A DNA stretch of 64,000 nucleotides from Caballeronia pedi (GTDB taxonomy: Bacteria > Pseudomonadota > Gammaproteobacteria > Burkholderiales > Burkholderiaceae): positions 62,001-126,000 of the forward strand of contig NZ_FCOE02000008.1 of the NCBI RefSeq assembly GCF_001544915.2, given 5' to 3'. The number at the start of each line of letters is the position of its first letter. Position 1 is the first letter of the stretch. Both the position numbers and the translations under genes were made by a program. Of the stretch, positions 27,373 to 34,963 are shown piece after piece. Under the pieces are notes generated by a model that was not told where the DNA came from, did not search any database, and saw only the letters and a program-made list of their open reading frames with translations.

Positions 27373-28427
27373 GCTGTCGCCCCTTGTTCGTCATCGCCCT
27401 GGCGGTCGCCCAGGCGATGCATCGCAGCTTCGTAAAGCCCGGTGAGTTCCTTCCGTTGCTGCTCGTCGGCGACGTGCTGGATCAGATCGGCCGCGGCGGC
27501 GATGCCCTCGCTATCGATACGGCGCTCTGCGGCCTCGATCGCGCTGGCGACCTCGGCATAGGTCACGACGACAGATTCGGCCTGAGCAGGCTTTTTGCCT
27601 GTCTGCTCGTCCTGCGGCGGCTTGCCTTTACTCTTCGCGGCGGCGAGCTTCGCCTGATAGTGCTGGCGGGCCTTCGCTTTCTCGTCCTCGTTCGTGAGCT
27701 TCGAGGCGATCTCGCCGGCCGCCTTCAGTGCATCGGCGGTCTGCGCATCGTCGATGGCCTTCATGACCGAGGCGAGCGTGACCTTGCGCAGCTTCGACTT
27801 GACCGACTCGCCGGGCGTACGCGGCGGCGGCGGCGCGGCTGTTTTGAGTTCGCCGGTCGTCGGGTCAATCTCTTCGACACGGCCCATGTCTACGGCCTCG
27901 CGCACGAGTTCAGCGATCGGCAGGCCGCGCAACACGTCCGGGAACTGATCGCGTAGTGCGAAGCCGCGCGCCCGCATCTGCAACATGCGCTTGGGGTACT
28001 TTTGCCAAACGTCCTTCCCGACGAGGCCTGCGGTGCGTGCATCGTCGATGCTGAACCGGGCCGACTTGTCCGCCTTGCCGTAGCGCTTCGCGATGCAGAC
28101 CGCCGTCATGTCCTCTGTGCCTTCGTTCTCGTAGAACTCGATCACGTCCTCACAGGCCGGGCTGGCGGTTACGAGCGCGAGCACGGCATCGCCCCACAGC
28201 GAAGGGCGGTTGCCGATGACCGCAATGTTCTGCAACGACTGCATCGGCTTGAGGCCGAGTTCGTTGCCCCACTGCATGGCGACTGCGCATTTCTCAGGCT
28301 CGTTGATATAGTCTTTGGGCGCGAGGCCGCTCTCGGCGACCATGCGAGCGAACTCCATCAACTCGGCATAGGTACGCGGCGCGATGTCGTTCGATTCATC
28401 GACCTGCGTGATTACGTCATTCGTCAT
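27369..28427 (-). CDS. recT: RecT-family single-strand annealing protein
   Basis: A 352-residue protein. The RecT core occupies residues 15-185, with MVAESGLAPKDYINEPEKCAVAMQWGNELGLKPMQSLQNIAVIGNRPSLWGDAVLAL, then KRYGKADKSARFSIDDARTAGLV and WQKYPKRMLQMRARGFALRDQFPDVLRGL, which are RecT/Bet signatures. After residue 195 the chain is a lysine- and alanine-rich linker plus a helical tail. RecT proteins anneal ssDNA and work with the neighbouring exonuclease. Its start overlaps the exonuclease gene by eleven bases, which fits a two-gene recombination module. Confidence 0.9.
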   Translation of the reverse strand: MTNDVITQVDESNDIAPRTYAELMEFARMVAESGLAPKDYINEPEKCAVAMQWGNELGLKPMQSLQNIAVIGNRPSLWGDAVLALVTASPACEDVIEFYENEGTEDMTAVCIAKRYGKADKSARFSIDDARTAGLVGKDVWQKYPKRMLQMRARGFALRDQFPDVLRGLPIAELVREAVDMGRVEEIDPTTGELKTAAPPPPRTPGESVKSKLRKVTLASVMKAIDDAQTADALKAAGEIASKLTNEDEKAKARQHYQAKLAAAKSKGKPPQDEQTGKKPAQAESVVVTYAEVASAIEAAERRIDSEGIAAAADLIQHVADEQQRKELTGLYEAAMHRLGDRQGDDEQGATA

Positions 28428-29325
28428 CGTTCAACCCCTTCGGTTTAGTGAAACGGAAGTCGACATACTCGGTCGGTGCGACCTCGTAGCCCTTGCGCTG
28501 CACGATCTTTCGGCGGTACTCGCCGACGCCCGGCAGCTTGCCGATCGCGGCATCGCCCATCAGGTCAAGCAGGTGCGCCTTGCAGCCTTCGACGACCTCG
28601 TCATAGCCATCGCGTCGCTTCTTCGCCGATACGAGCGTCGCGTGCCAGTGCATGGCTTCGCCGGGCAGTTCGATGACGCCGCCGCCCGTGCCGGGATAGA
28701 GCCGCTTGAGCAGGCCGATCGTGCTCGGGTGGGTGTAGTCGAACTCGGGCGGCTCGTCGCGTTCGACGCACTGCCAGAACTCATGCTCGTTGTCGATCAC
28801 GAGTTCGACGACTTCCGGGTCACGCTCGATGTGATAGCGGCACAGCGAGTTCCCGCCGACGCACGCAATGAGTTCCCACTCGGGGTAGTCGAGGACAATC
28901 ATGTAATGCATGCATTGCAGGTAGTAAGGCTCGGGCACGATCGACGAGCCTTCCTCGCCCCACTCGCCGCTGTAGCGATGCACCATCAGATCGACGTTCT
29001 TAATCTCGACGCCGACCTTCACGCCGCGACGAAGGCGATCGACATTGGCGCGCATCCACGGATACTTCGGATGAGTCAAGGTCTGGTGGCGCTGATAGAC
29101 CTGTATGTCGTATTTCTCCGAAGCCCAGTTCGCGATCGCAGGCTCGACGAAGCGGCCAGCCATCATGCGCTCGTTGTCCTCGACATCGGCGACCCGGCGT
29201 TTTTTGCGCTCGAACAGTTCGCGGCGGGTCACGCGCGCATCGAGGCCGCATGCTGCTGCGCACTCGCTGCCGCCGATGCCGAGGCTTCGCGTCGCCAGCA
29301 TCGTCGCTCTGTCGATTTTGTTCAT
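28417..29325 (-). CDS. YqaJ-type viral exonuclease
   Basis: A 302-residue nuclease of the PD-(D/E)XK superfamily like YqaJ and lambda Exo. The N-terminal LGIGGSECAAACG, the ERMMAGRFVEPAIANWASE glutamate, the WMRANVDRLRRGVKVGVEIKNVDLM core (acid-lysine pair) and the PEPYYLQCMHYMIVL glutamine motif are all present. It degrades one strand of dsDNA ends so that RecT can anneal. It is the first gene of the leftward operon, with GAGG ahead of the ATG. It lies at the left edge of the control region. Confidence 0.92.
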   Translation of the reverse strand: MNKIDRATMLATRSLGIGGSECAAACGLDARVTRRELFERKKRRVADVEDNERMMAGRFVEPAIANWASEKYDIQVYQRHQTLTHPKYPWMRANVDRLRRGVKVGVEIKNVDLMVHRYSGEWGEEGSSIVPEPYYLQCMHYMIVLDYPEWELIACVGGNSLCRYHIERDPEVVELVIDNEHEFWQCVERDEPPEFDYTHPSTIGLLKRLYPGTGGGVIELPGEAMHWHATLVSAKKRRDGYDEVVEGCKAHLLDLMGDAAIGKLPGVGEYRRKIVQRKGYEVAPTEYVDFRFTKPKGLNDDE

Positions 29326-29403
29326 CGGGAATTACCTCGCTGATAATAAGCGTGATACGGATTCGGACACGGCAGTTAATCCGCGTAGAGCGCTGTTCGT
29401 TAG

Positions 29404-29416
29404 TTCAAGGCTTGAA
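29404..29416. promoter_or_regulatory. Perfect 13-bp palindrome, operator candidate
   Basis: TTCAAGGCTTGAA has perfect six-base arms around one central base. It lies 79 bp upstream of the exonuclease start and may be an operator on the leftward promoter. Confidence 0.5.
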
Positions 29417-29469
29417 AATTAGACCCTCGTAAGGCAAATGAACAGGGCGAAATTTTTACTTCGAAAGGA

Positions 29470-29479
29470 TATCTAGATA
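29470..29479. promoter_or_regulatory. TATCTAGATA palindrome
   Basis: Perfect ten-base palindrome. A second TCTAGA core lies 37 bp away at 29,509, so the two could form a pair of related sites. Confidence 0.35.
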
Positions 29480-29567
29480 ATCCGGCCTGTAAGTAGTCGG
29501 CGAATAAATCTAGAATTGGCTTTAAGTATTAGATGCATTCGTAGTACTGCATTCGGATTCGTGAAAG

Positions 29568-29608
29568 TCAACCCTCTGATGGTTGTCTAAACAATAAGTC
29601 AGGGTTGA
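29568..29608. promoter_or_regulatory. Separated inverted repeat in the control region
   Basis: Perfect eight-base arms TCAACCCT (29,568-29,575) and AGGGTTGA (29,601-29,608) with a 25-base centre. It could be a paired operator or an RNA hairpin. Confidence 0.45.
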
Positions 29609-29871
29609 GTGAATGTCGCAGTTTTCCATACGGGTAATCCCCGATGGGTCGTGAGTCCATAAGGGCGATCGCAGGCTCGGGCGACTCCAAGTTACGTGCC
29701 AGCGCGCATATCAGTTTTGAATCTTAGCTAATGCTAGTTACTCCGCGTTCGCATTAGTTCGAGTTAGTTAATTCGAGTTCAGACGTTCAAAGTTAATAAA
29801 AACTCCTTAATTCGGTCGAAACTTTTTTTCTTGCATTCGGCCTCTGTCGGAAACTACTCTGCACGATAGTC

Positions 29872-29894
29872 CTGTCGCGAGTTAATCACGACAG
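29872..29894. promoter_or_regulatory. 23-bp dyad upstream of the rightward early operon
   Basis: Arms CTGTCG and CGACAG with further inner pairing (GAGTT against AATC region), only two mismatched pairs over 23 bp. It lies 70 bp before the first rightward gene, the best placed rightward operator candidate. Confidence 0.55.
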
Positions 29895-29964
29895 CTATTT
29901 GCGGCACGACAAAAATAAAACAGCCGTCCGACCGATCGATGCATTAACCGTAGTGAGGAACGAC

Positions 29965-30195
29965 ATGGTTTCCGACAGCGCAATGCCGAATAGTCCCGTT
30001 CGCACTTTTCGCCAGCAGGCGTGGATCAACGCCCACGAACGCCAGTCACAGCACGAGGCCGAGGACCTGTTCGGTTGGTGGTGTTCGATGCGGTTGCAGG
30101 GCCGCATTTCGTCGGCCTGCGAAGGCTCCCTGTCGGCTTGTCTGCGACAGTTCAACGTGACACAGCTCGCGCCGCTGCCGATGACCTTCGAGTGA
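29965..30195 (+). CDS. First gene of the rightward early operon, unknown function
   Basis: A 76-residue protein (start MVSDSAMPNSPVRTFRQQAW). The ATG at 29965 has a good GAGGAA site at the right distance; an upstream TTG in the frame is less likely. It contains aromatic and cysteine residues (LFGWWCSMRLQGRISSACEGSLSACL) and no HTH that I can see. Its position would suit a Cro- or CII-type gene, but the sequence does not support that identity. Confidence 0.55.
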   Translation: MVSDSAMPNSPVRTFRQQAWINAHERQSQHEAEDLFGWWCSMRLQGRISSACEGSLSACLRQFNVTQLAPLPMTFE

Positions 30196-30200
30196 CGATC

Positions 30201-30941
30201 ATGAACGCCATTGTCGGCGTCGCGATGGACAACTTGCCTTCTATCGCTGATGCAAAACTCCCGAGCGTCTATCGCAATGCGGTGACAGCGCTCGAACAGG
30301 CGACCAAGATCGACGAGTGCCAGTCATGGGCCGATAAGGCGATGGCGCTCGCTTCCTATGCCCGTCAGTCGCGTGACGACACGCTCTGCAAGATGGCCGT
30401 GCGAATTCAGAATCGGGCGAGCCGCCGCTGTGGCGAACTGCTTGCACAAGTGCCGCGCAATCCGGGCGGTAGTCCGACGCACAAAGCTACTCGGGTAGGC
30501 GTTAACCCAAGTAGCCCTTCGAGTGAGTTCGTTACAGATGGCCTAAAGCACGTCGATGGAATTTACGCGGCTGGTCATGACGCAAAAATGAGCACAGGTC
30601 AAATCAAGACGGCACTGCGCGTCGCTGCTGTGCCGGAAGACGTGTTCGAGGAACAGGTCGAGAGTGACGATCCGCCGAGCGTCACGAAGATGGCCGAGCA
30701 AGGCACTAAGCCACGGCCTAAACCGCTGATTGACCTCGAAGGCATCAAGCCGCAGAACTTCCGTGACGCGACCGAACTCGGCGGCTTGTTGCACCGCCTC
30801 GAAGAGTTCTGCAACACGCATGACCCTGCACAGGTCGCACAAGGGTTCAAGGCTCACGAGTGCGTCGTGCTGCGTGCCCATATCACTGCCGCAGGTCATT
30901 GGCTGCGTGCGTTCGCTGACCACTTGCCCGAGGGCCGATAG
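30201..30941 (+). CDS. Phage protein with helical N-terminal segment common in temperate phages
   Basis: A 246-residue protein. The N-terminal part (LPSVYRNAVTALEQATKIDECQSWADKAMALASYARQSRDDTLCKMAVRIQNRASRRCGELLAQV) matches a segment I know from many phages of alpha- and beta-proteobacteria, where function is not established. It is followed by a Ser/Asn-rich linker and a helical C-terminal part. Its place before the replication genes suggests a replication or regulatory role, not shown. Confidence 0.7.
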   Translation: MNAIVGVAMDNLPSIADAKLPSVYRNAVTALEQATKIDECQSWADKAMALASYARQSRDDTLCKMAVRIQNRASRRCGELLAQVPRNPGGSPTHKATRVGVNPSSPSSEFVTDGLKHVDGIYAAGHDAKMSTGQIKTALRVAAVPEDVFEEQVESDDPPSVTKMAEQGTKPRPKPLIDLEGIKPQNFRDATELGGLLHRLEEFCNTHDPAQVAQGFKAHECVVLRAHITAAGHWLRAFADHLPEGR

Positions 30942-30943
30942 TC

Positions 30944-31393
30944 ATGTTCAGTCGATCAGAACTCACGCGCGAGATAGCGCGAATCATGCTGCGTCTCGAA
31001 CAGCGCAAGCTGCCGAAGCATCCGGACTGGATCACGCAGGCCATCATGCGCAGGCATCCGTTGCCGAAGGTGACGAAGCACGCGGACTTTTACGAGTACA
31101 ACACGCGCGCCAACGTGCGCGAAGCAGTCGCCGCTCAAGTGCGCAGAGCGAAGCTAAACACAGAGGCCGTGCCTGATCGGCAAGGTGTGCTCGAAGGCTT
31201 CGAGCGGCTTCAGAAAGAGTACTTGGTCGAGCGTGACGGAACAGAGGTTGCGATGCCGATCGAGAGCATGAGTGACGAGCAGCTTATGGAGCAGTTCTAC
31301 AAGCTACAGGCGATGGAGAAAGGACTGTTCCAGCACGGACAAGAAATCCTGCGGTATATCGACCTGCGCCGTAGCGCGAGAACCGGGACATGA
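30944..31393 (+). CDS. Hypothetical early phage protein
   Basis: A 149-residue, helical and basic protein (start MFSRSELTREIARIMLRLEQRKLPKH; PDWITQAIMRRHPLPKVTKHADFYEY). It overlaps the initiator gene by four bases (ATGA). No family recognised. Confidence 0.6.
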   Translation: MFSRSELTREIARIMLRLEQRKLPKHPDWITQAIMRRHPLPKVTKHADFYEYNTRANVREAVAAQVRRAKLNTEAVPDRQGVLEGFERLQKEYLVERDGTEVAMPIESMSDEQLMEQFYKLQAMEKGLFQHGQEILRYIDLRRSARTGT

Positions 31394-32340
31394 ACGACAT
31401 GGCTCGCATTCGCACCGTAAAGCCGAAGCTGTTCACGCATGAGGCGTTGTTCGATGCCGAGCACGAGTGCGGCCTGCCCTTGCGACTCGCGTTCATCGGC
31501 CTGTTCACCGAGGCCGATCGCGAAGGCCGCTTTCAGTGGCGACCGCGCACGCTCAAGGCCGCGATTCTGCCCTTCGATGACCTCGACTTTTCACGCGTGC
31601 TCGACGCGTTAGCCACGCGTGGCTTTCTCGTGAAGTACGCGTCGCGCAGTGGGGAAGTACTCGGCGCGATTCCGACTTTTCGCCATCATCAGGCGATCAA
31701 CAACAAGGAACAGGCTTCGGAACTCGATGCACCGAGCGCCGAGGATATCGCGACTTGGCGAACCCTCGCGGGACAAGGGAATGCGGACGCGTTGCGAACG
31801 CGTGAATCACGCGTGACCCACGCGTCACCGGGCAGGCTTAGGAATTCGCGAGGGGAAGGGAAGGGAAAGGAAGGGAGTAAACCTAAAACCTTAAAACCTA
31901 AAACCGAGGGTTCTAGCTCGTCTCGTCAGCAAACCTCGCGCGCACGCACGAGGCACGGTGACGATGATCGACGAGACGAGACGACCCTCGCCTTGAGAAA
32001 AATTGCGGAGGAAGCCGGGCTTCGGCTGACGCCGAAAACGGCGAACGGCATTGAGGCCGCAGCAGCCGAAGGTGTCACGTCGGCGAGCTTCGCGCATGCG
32101 ATCGCAGCTGCGGTCGAGCACGGCGCGCACGACCGAGCCGCCTATGCGCTCAAGACCGTGCGGGCATGGCAAGCCGAAGGCAGTGAGCCGCCGCTCAACG
32201 GCAGACATGCAGGCCCGCGCTTCGATGAAAAGAACGAGGACCGGAAGCGCTGGATGGCCGAGATCGGCGCACACGCAGATGACGACATGCCGACGATCGA
32301 CGTCGAAGCAACGGAGGTCCTGCATGGCCCGCGTTCCTGA
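31390..32340 (+). CDS. Phage replication initiator, lambda O-like
   Basis: A 316-residue protein. The N-terminal domain MARIRTVKPKLFTHEALFDAE...RLAFIGLFTEADREGRFQWRPRTLKAAILP is the winged-helix start of a large family of phage replication proteins. A long Ser/Lys/Arg-rich linker (about residues 145-200) precedes a C-terminal helical domain, which in O-like proteins binds the loader. A second start at 31399 (MARIRT) is likely. The DNA contains an apparent origin (31,593-31,905) inside the gene, as in lambda O. The P-like gene overlaps the end by 17 bp. Confidence 0.8.
   Translation: MNDMARIRTVKPKLFTHEALFDAEHECGLPLRLAFIGLFTEADREGRFQWRPRTLKAAILPFDDLDFSRVLDALATRGFLVKYASRSGEVLGAIPTFRHHQAINNKEQASELDAPSAEDIATWRTLAGQGNADALRTRESRVTHASPGRLRNSRGEGKGKEGSKPKTLKPKTEGSSSSRQQTSRARTRHGDDDRRDETTLALRKIAEEAGLRLTPKTANGIEAAAAEGVTSASFAHAIAAAVEHGAHDRAAYALKTVRAWQAEGSEPPLNGRHAGPRFDEKNEDRKRWMAEIGAHADDDMPTIDVEATEVLHGPRS
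31593..31905. other. Candidate replication origin with 11-bp-phased iterons
   Basis: Two arrays of the hexamer ACGCGT occur inside the initiator gene. Array A has copies at 31593, 31604, 31615 and 31637 (the unit at 31626 is degenerate); array B has copies at 31787, 31798, 31809 and 31820. Spacing is exactly 11 bp within arrays (22 bp over the degenerate unit). The hexamer falls in all three reading frames, so it is not a protein repeat. Next come a 28-base purine tract (31850-31877) and an A/T-rich stretch with ACCTAAAA-type repeats (31878-31905). The arrangement resembles lambda ori. Confidence 0.75.
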
Positions 32341-32917
32341 CCACGTTATCGACAGCCTGTTCCGACGCATGGCTGCGATGTATGGCAGTGCCTATGTCGA
32401 CAAGTGGCGTGCTGTGCCGATCAAGGACATGCGCGAGCAGTGGGCGCAAGGCCTTGCGTTCGTAAGTTCCGATGACCTGCGCTACGGCATCGCGCGGCTG
32501 TTCCACCATCCCGGCCCGCCTGACCTGCCGACGTTCATCGGCCTGTGCCGTCATGAGGCTGTACCGCTCGAACATCGACCGGCCCTGACCAACGGGCGTT
32601 CGCCGATGACGCCTGAAGGCCTCGCAGAACTCGCACGCATCAAAGGCATCGTCAATGCGAATCCTGCAACGCTGCCGAACGCGCCTCGGGCCGATGGGAT
32701 TCAATGGGCGTACAAGCTGCTCGACAAGGCGACGCGCGGCCAAGCGAACGCGCATCAGGTCGCCTTCGCCGAGGACGCGATCAGCCGGTGGAAGGCCTCG
32801 CATCATGTCGCGGCGGATGCCGACAACGATGCACCGCTCGAACTGCCGAAGCGCATCGCGAGTCCGCATATCTACGGCGATCGTGAGCCGGGCAGCGATG
32901 ACGAGGTGCAGCCATGA
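32324..32917 (+). CDS. Replication protein, lambda P-like helicase loader candidate
   Basis: A 197-residue protein with GGAGG ahead of the ATG at 32324. The N-terminal helical region VIDSLFRRMAAMYGSAYVDKWRAVP and LRYGIARLFHHPGPPDLPTFIGLCRH is typical of phage P-like replication proteins. No Walker motif, as expected for the P type rather than DnaC. It overlaps the initiator gene by 17 bp. It probably recruits host DnaB to the origin in the initiator gene; this is inferred from position and general similarity. Confidence 0.7.
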   Translation: MARVPDHVIDSLFRRMAAMYGSAYVDKWRAVPIKDMREQWAQGLAFVSSDDLRYGIARLFHHPGPPDLPTFIGLCRHEAVPLEHRPALTNGRSPMTPEGLAELARIKGIVNANPATLPNAPRADGIQWAYKLLDKATRGQANAHQVAFAEDAISRWKASHHVAADADNDAPLELPKRIASPHIYGDREPGSDDEVQP

Positions 32918-33150
32918 ACGTGACTCTCGGCGTGTTCATCGAACACCTTCGTAACCCGAACTATTCGATCGACGAGGCCGAACGTGCCCGCATCGCGACG
33001 TTGGTCGAAGTGCTCGACTTCGAGTACATGCGAGCGATGGAAGCATTGCACCGCATTGCGCTGATGACCGGCTATCGCGTGCCCGATGGTGACCTCGTGC
33101 TCGGCCTGCCGCAGCATGTCGCCTTCATGATCGCAGGGGAAAATCAATGA
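32914..33150 (+). CDS. Hypothetical phage protein
   Basis: A 78-residue protein, MNVTLGVFIEHLRNPNYSIDEAERARIATLVEVLDFEYM, of helical character. ATGA overlaps on both sides place it in the replication operon. No function recognised. Confidence 0.6.
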   Translation: MNVTLGVFIEHLRNPNYSIDEAERARIATLVEVLDFEYMRAMEALHRIALMTGYRVPDGDLVLGLPQHVAFMIAGENQ

Positions 33151-33476
33151 TTCGCTACGAACAGGACCGCCGCACACGCGCAGAGCAAAACCTGCTGTCG
33201 GCACTGCTGCGCAAGTCCGAGAACATTCGCCATTGCATGAACGTGCGATGCGATGACTTTTCACACGATCAGCACGGCATGATCTTCGCCTCGATCCGGT
33301 CACTGATCGACGACGGTGAAGCGGTCAACGTTGAGAGCGTGCATGCACATATGCAGACATGGCATCGGGTCAACGTCTCGACGTATGCCTACCTGCTGAC
33401 GCTGGCCGAGCTACGTATCGCGACCTGCTACACAGGCCTTTACGCGGCTGCAATGCTCAACGGGAGGAAGTCATGA
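33147..33476 (+). CDS. Free-standing DnaB N-terminal-like domain protein
   Basis: A 109-residue protein that resembles only the N-terminal domain of the replicative helicase DnaB: AEQNLLSALLRKSENIRHCMNVRCDDFSHDQHGMIFASIRSLIDDGEAVNVESVHAHM, then YLLTLAE. There is no RecA-like ATPase part. In DnaB this domain forms the collar that contacts primase and loader. Placed next to the initiator and loader genes, it may modulate host DnaB or replace collar contacts. The similarity is by motif only; the gene is complete with overlaps at both ends. Confidence 0.75.
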   Translation: MIRYEQDRRTRAEQNLLSALLRKSENIRHCMNVRCDDFSHDQHGMIFASIRSLIDDGEAVNVESVHAHMQTWHRVNVSTYAYLLTLAELRIATCYTGLYAAAMLNGRKS

Positions 33477-33700
33477 CGAACCCGACCTTGACGCTTGACC
33501 TCGGTGGCGAAAAGCCGCTCGTGACGATCGACGATCAAGCCGTCGCTGGTGTCGTGCGTGTCGATGTCGAGGTAACGCCCGATGCATTGCCGACGCTCGT
33601 GCTGCGTGTCGTAGCCTTCCGCTTGATCGGCGGCGACCTGCCGAAGGTCCCGAACTTCGGCGGCCTCGTGCGTGTGCATCGTGATGACCGGAGCGAATGA
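33473..33700 (+). CDS. Hypothetical phage protein
   Basis: A 75-residue, beta-rich protein (TLTLDLGGEKPLVTIDDQAVAGVVRVDVEVTPDALPTLVLRVVAFRL). The start at 33473 has GGGAGG and overlaps the previous gene. No function recognised. Confidence 0.6.
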   Translation: MTNPTLTLDLGGEKPLVTIDDQAVAGVVRVDVEVTPDALPTLVLRVVAFRLIGGDLPKVPNFGGLVRVHRDDRSE

Positions 33701-33921
33701 CCATGAGCAAGAAAGCCAAGCAGGCAAGCGAGCGCATCGCCGATGACATGATCGAGCAGCCGGTCGATGAATGGGTCCCGGACTACGATCACGAGTGCGA
33801 GAACTGCGGCGAGACGCCAGTCGTCACCGGCGTGCATCGCGGCATCGTGGTGGTTGCGACCGGCATGTGCGGCTGCTGCACATGGGGCGAAGCGGCCTGC
33901 ATCGATCCTGCGCAGTGGTGA
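33697..33921 (+). CDS. Small putative zinc-binding protein
   Basis: A 74-residue protein with CENC and CGCC pairs (spacing suitable for one zinc ion) after a lysine-rich start; a start at 33703 is also possible. Such small zinc proteins are common in phage early operons, with unknown roles. Confidence 0.6.
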   Translation: MTMSKKAKQASERIADDMIEQPVDEWVPDYDHECENCGETPVVTGVHRGIVVVATGMCGCCTWGEAACIDPAQW

Positions 33922-33928
33922 GCCGACC

Positions 33929-34474
33929 ATGACCCGCACGACCTTGCCCGCTCACAAGCCGCTTGACGTGCTGCCGCTCACGCAGCCGGTCACGCTGAGA
34001 CTGCCGTATCCGCCGAGTTCGAACAGGTATTGGCGGACCTACGTCGTGCAGGGTCATGCACAGACCGTCGTGTCTGCCGAAGCGAAGGCCTATCGTCGCG
34101 AGGTCGCTTGGCTGCTCAAGGTCGCGAAGATTCGCGAGCCTGCGTTCGGTCGGGTCAAGGTCACGATCGTGCTGCATCCGAAGATGCCGCAGGATGCACG
34201 GCTGCGCATGCGCAAGTTCGGCGATCGTTGGGAGGACGATCTACTGTGCATCGACCTCGACAACGCCCTGAAAATTTTGTTTGACTCGCTCAAAGGCAGA
34301 GTCTTTTACGACGACCGCTTTGTGTGGAAAATCGATGCGTCACGCGGTGAGCCGAAACCAGAAGCATGCGTCGTCGTGACGATTGAGCGCGTGCCGTATA
34401 TCGAGCCGCAGCAGGCCCTCTTCGATGCGATGCCTGTGCAACCGCAAACGGTCGATGACCCATTCGCATCATGA
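33929..34474 (+). CDS. rusA: RusA-family Holliday junction resolvase
   Basis: A 181-residue protein. The RusA fold is seen in LPYPPSSNRYWRTYV (residues 25-39), the basic K-containing strand RVKVTIVLHP, and the catalytic acids Asp109/Asp111 in CIDLDNALKILFDSLKG with Asp128/Asp129 in VFYDDRFV. RusA cuts Holliday junctions made by phage recombination before packaging. The start at 33929 places the domain without extra sequence. Confidence 0.88.
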   Translation: MTRTTLPAHKPLDVLPLTQPVTLRLPYPPSSNRYWRTYVVQGHAQTVVSAEAKAYRREVAWLLKVAKIREPAFGRVKVTIVLHPKMPQDARLRMRKFGDRWEDDLLCIDLDNALKILFDSLKGRVFYDDRFVWKIDASRGEPKPEACVVVTIERVPYIEPQQALFDAMPVQPQTVDDPFAS

Positions 34475-34707
34475 ACGCCAAGGGATTCACGATGATGGTA
34501 AGACTCGAAGCGATCAGGCATCGGCTCGCAGCAGACAATGAACGACTGCGTGAAGCCTTGGCACTGATCGCCGCTATCGGCGAAGGCCATGCCGAAACTG
34601 ACCTTCGCAACTGCGCACGCATCGCACGCAATGCGCTGCTGTCGGCAGAACCCGAGAACAAAGCATTGCGGCACGAGCCGCGTCACCCGGAGCAAGAAAC
34701 ATCATGA
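34471..34707 (+). CDS. Hypothetical phage protein
   Basis: A 78-residue helical protein (RLEAIRHRLAADNERLREALALIAAIG) probably forming a short coiled coil. ATGA overlaps with both neighbours. No function recognised. Confidence 0.55.
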   Translation: MNAKGFTMMVRLEAIRHRLAADNERLREALALIAAIGEGHAETDLRNCARIARNALLSAEPENKALRHEPRHPEQETS

Positions 34708-34958
34708 GCCAAGCCAATGAACAGCCGAGCAGCAATGCACAACCGGCTAGCGCACCTGTCGATCCACAAGCGCCGACTGCACCTGTTGCGCCTGTGGCAC
34801 CGGTCGCACCTGTTGCGCCTGTGGCACCGTCGGCACCTGCTGCTCCTAGCCAACCGGCGCAGCCTGCCGCGCCTGCGCAACCCGCTGATGCGCCTACGAA
34901 ACAGTCGCCGTCCGAGAAGGGCCAGGACCAAGGCCGCGACGGCAACGACGAGGACTGA
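34704..34958 (+). CDS. Pro/Ala-rich low-complexity protein
   Basis: An 84-residue protein made mostly of Ala, Pro and Val with repeating APV units, a central DNA tandem repeat and an acidic, charged tail (SEKGQDQGRDGNDED). Probably intrinsically disordered. No function recognised. Confidence 0.6.
   Translation: MSQANEQPSSNAQPASAPVDPQAPTAPVAPVAPVAPVAPVAPSAPAAPSQPAQPAAPAQPADAPTKQSPSEKGQDQGRDGNDED
34779..34829 (+). repeat. 27-bp tandem repeat in the Pro/Ala-rich gene
   Basis: A 27-bp unit (34,779-34,805) starting GCACCTGTTGCGCC is repeated nearly completely in 34,806-34,829 and encodes (APV)n. Confidence 0.75.
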
Positions 34959-34963
34959 CGACG

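Larger units (their letters stand above)
29326..29964. promoter_or_regulatory. AT-rich divergent control region
   Basis: A 639-bp intergenic stretch, clearly more AT-rich than its surroundings, between the leftward and rightward early operons. It holds several palindromes listed separately, including a 13-bp perfect one at 29,404 and a 23-bp dyad at 29,872. Two very short frames (12 codons at 29,439 and 13 codons at 29,613) could be leader peptides but have no support. This is where the early promoters and operators should lie; no repressor gene is inside or beside it. Confidence 0.75.

Noticed and set aside
29439-29660. Two very short frames in the control region as a cro or leader gene
   Set aside because: Only 12 and 13 codons, weak ribosome-binding sites and no recognisable motif.
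34779-34829. Tandem repeat as part of a CRISPR array
   Set aside because: The unit is contiguous, in frame and codes for APV repeats; there are no spacers.
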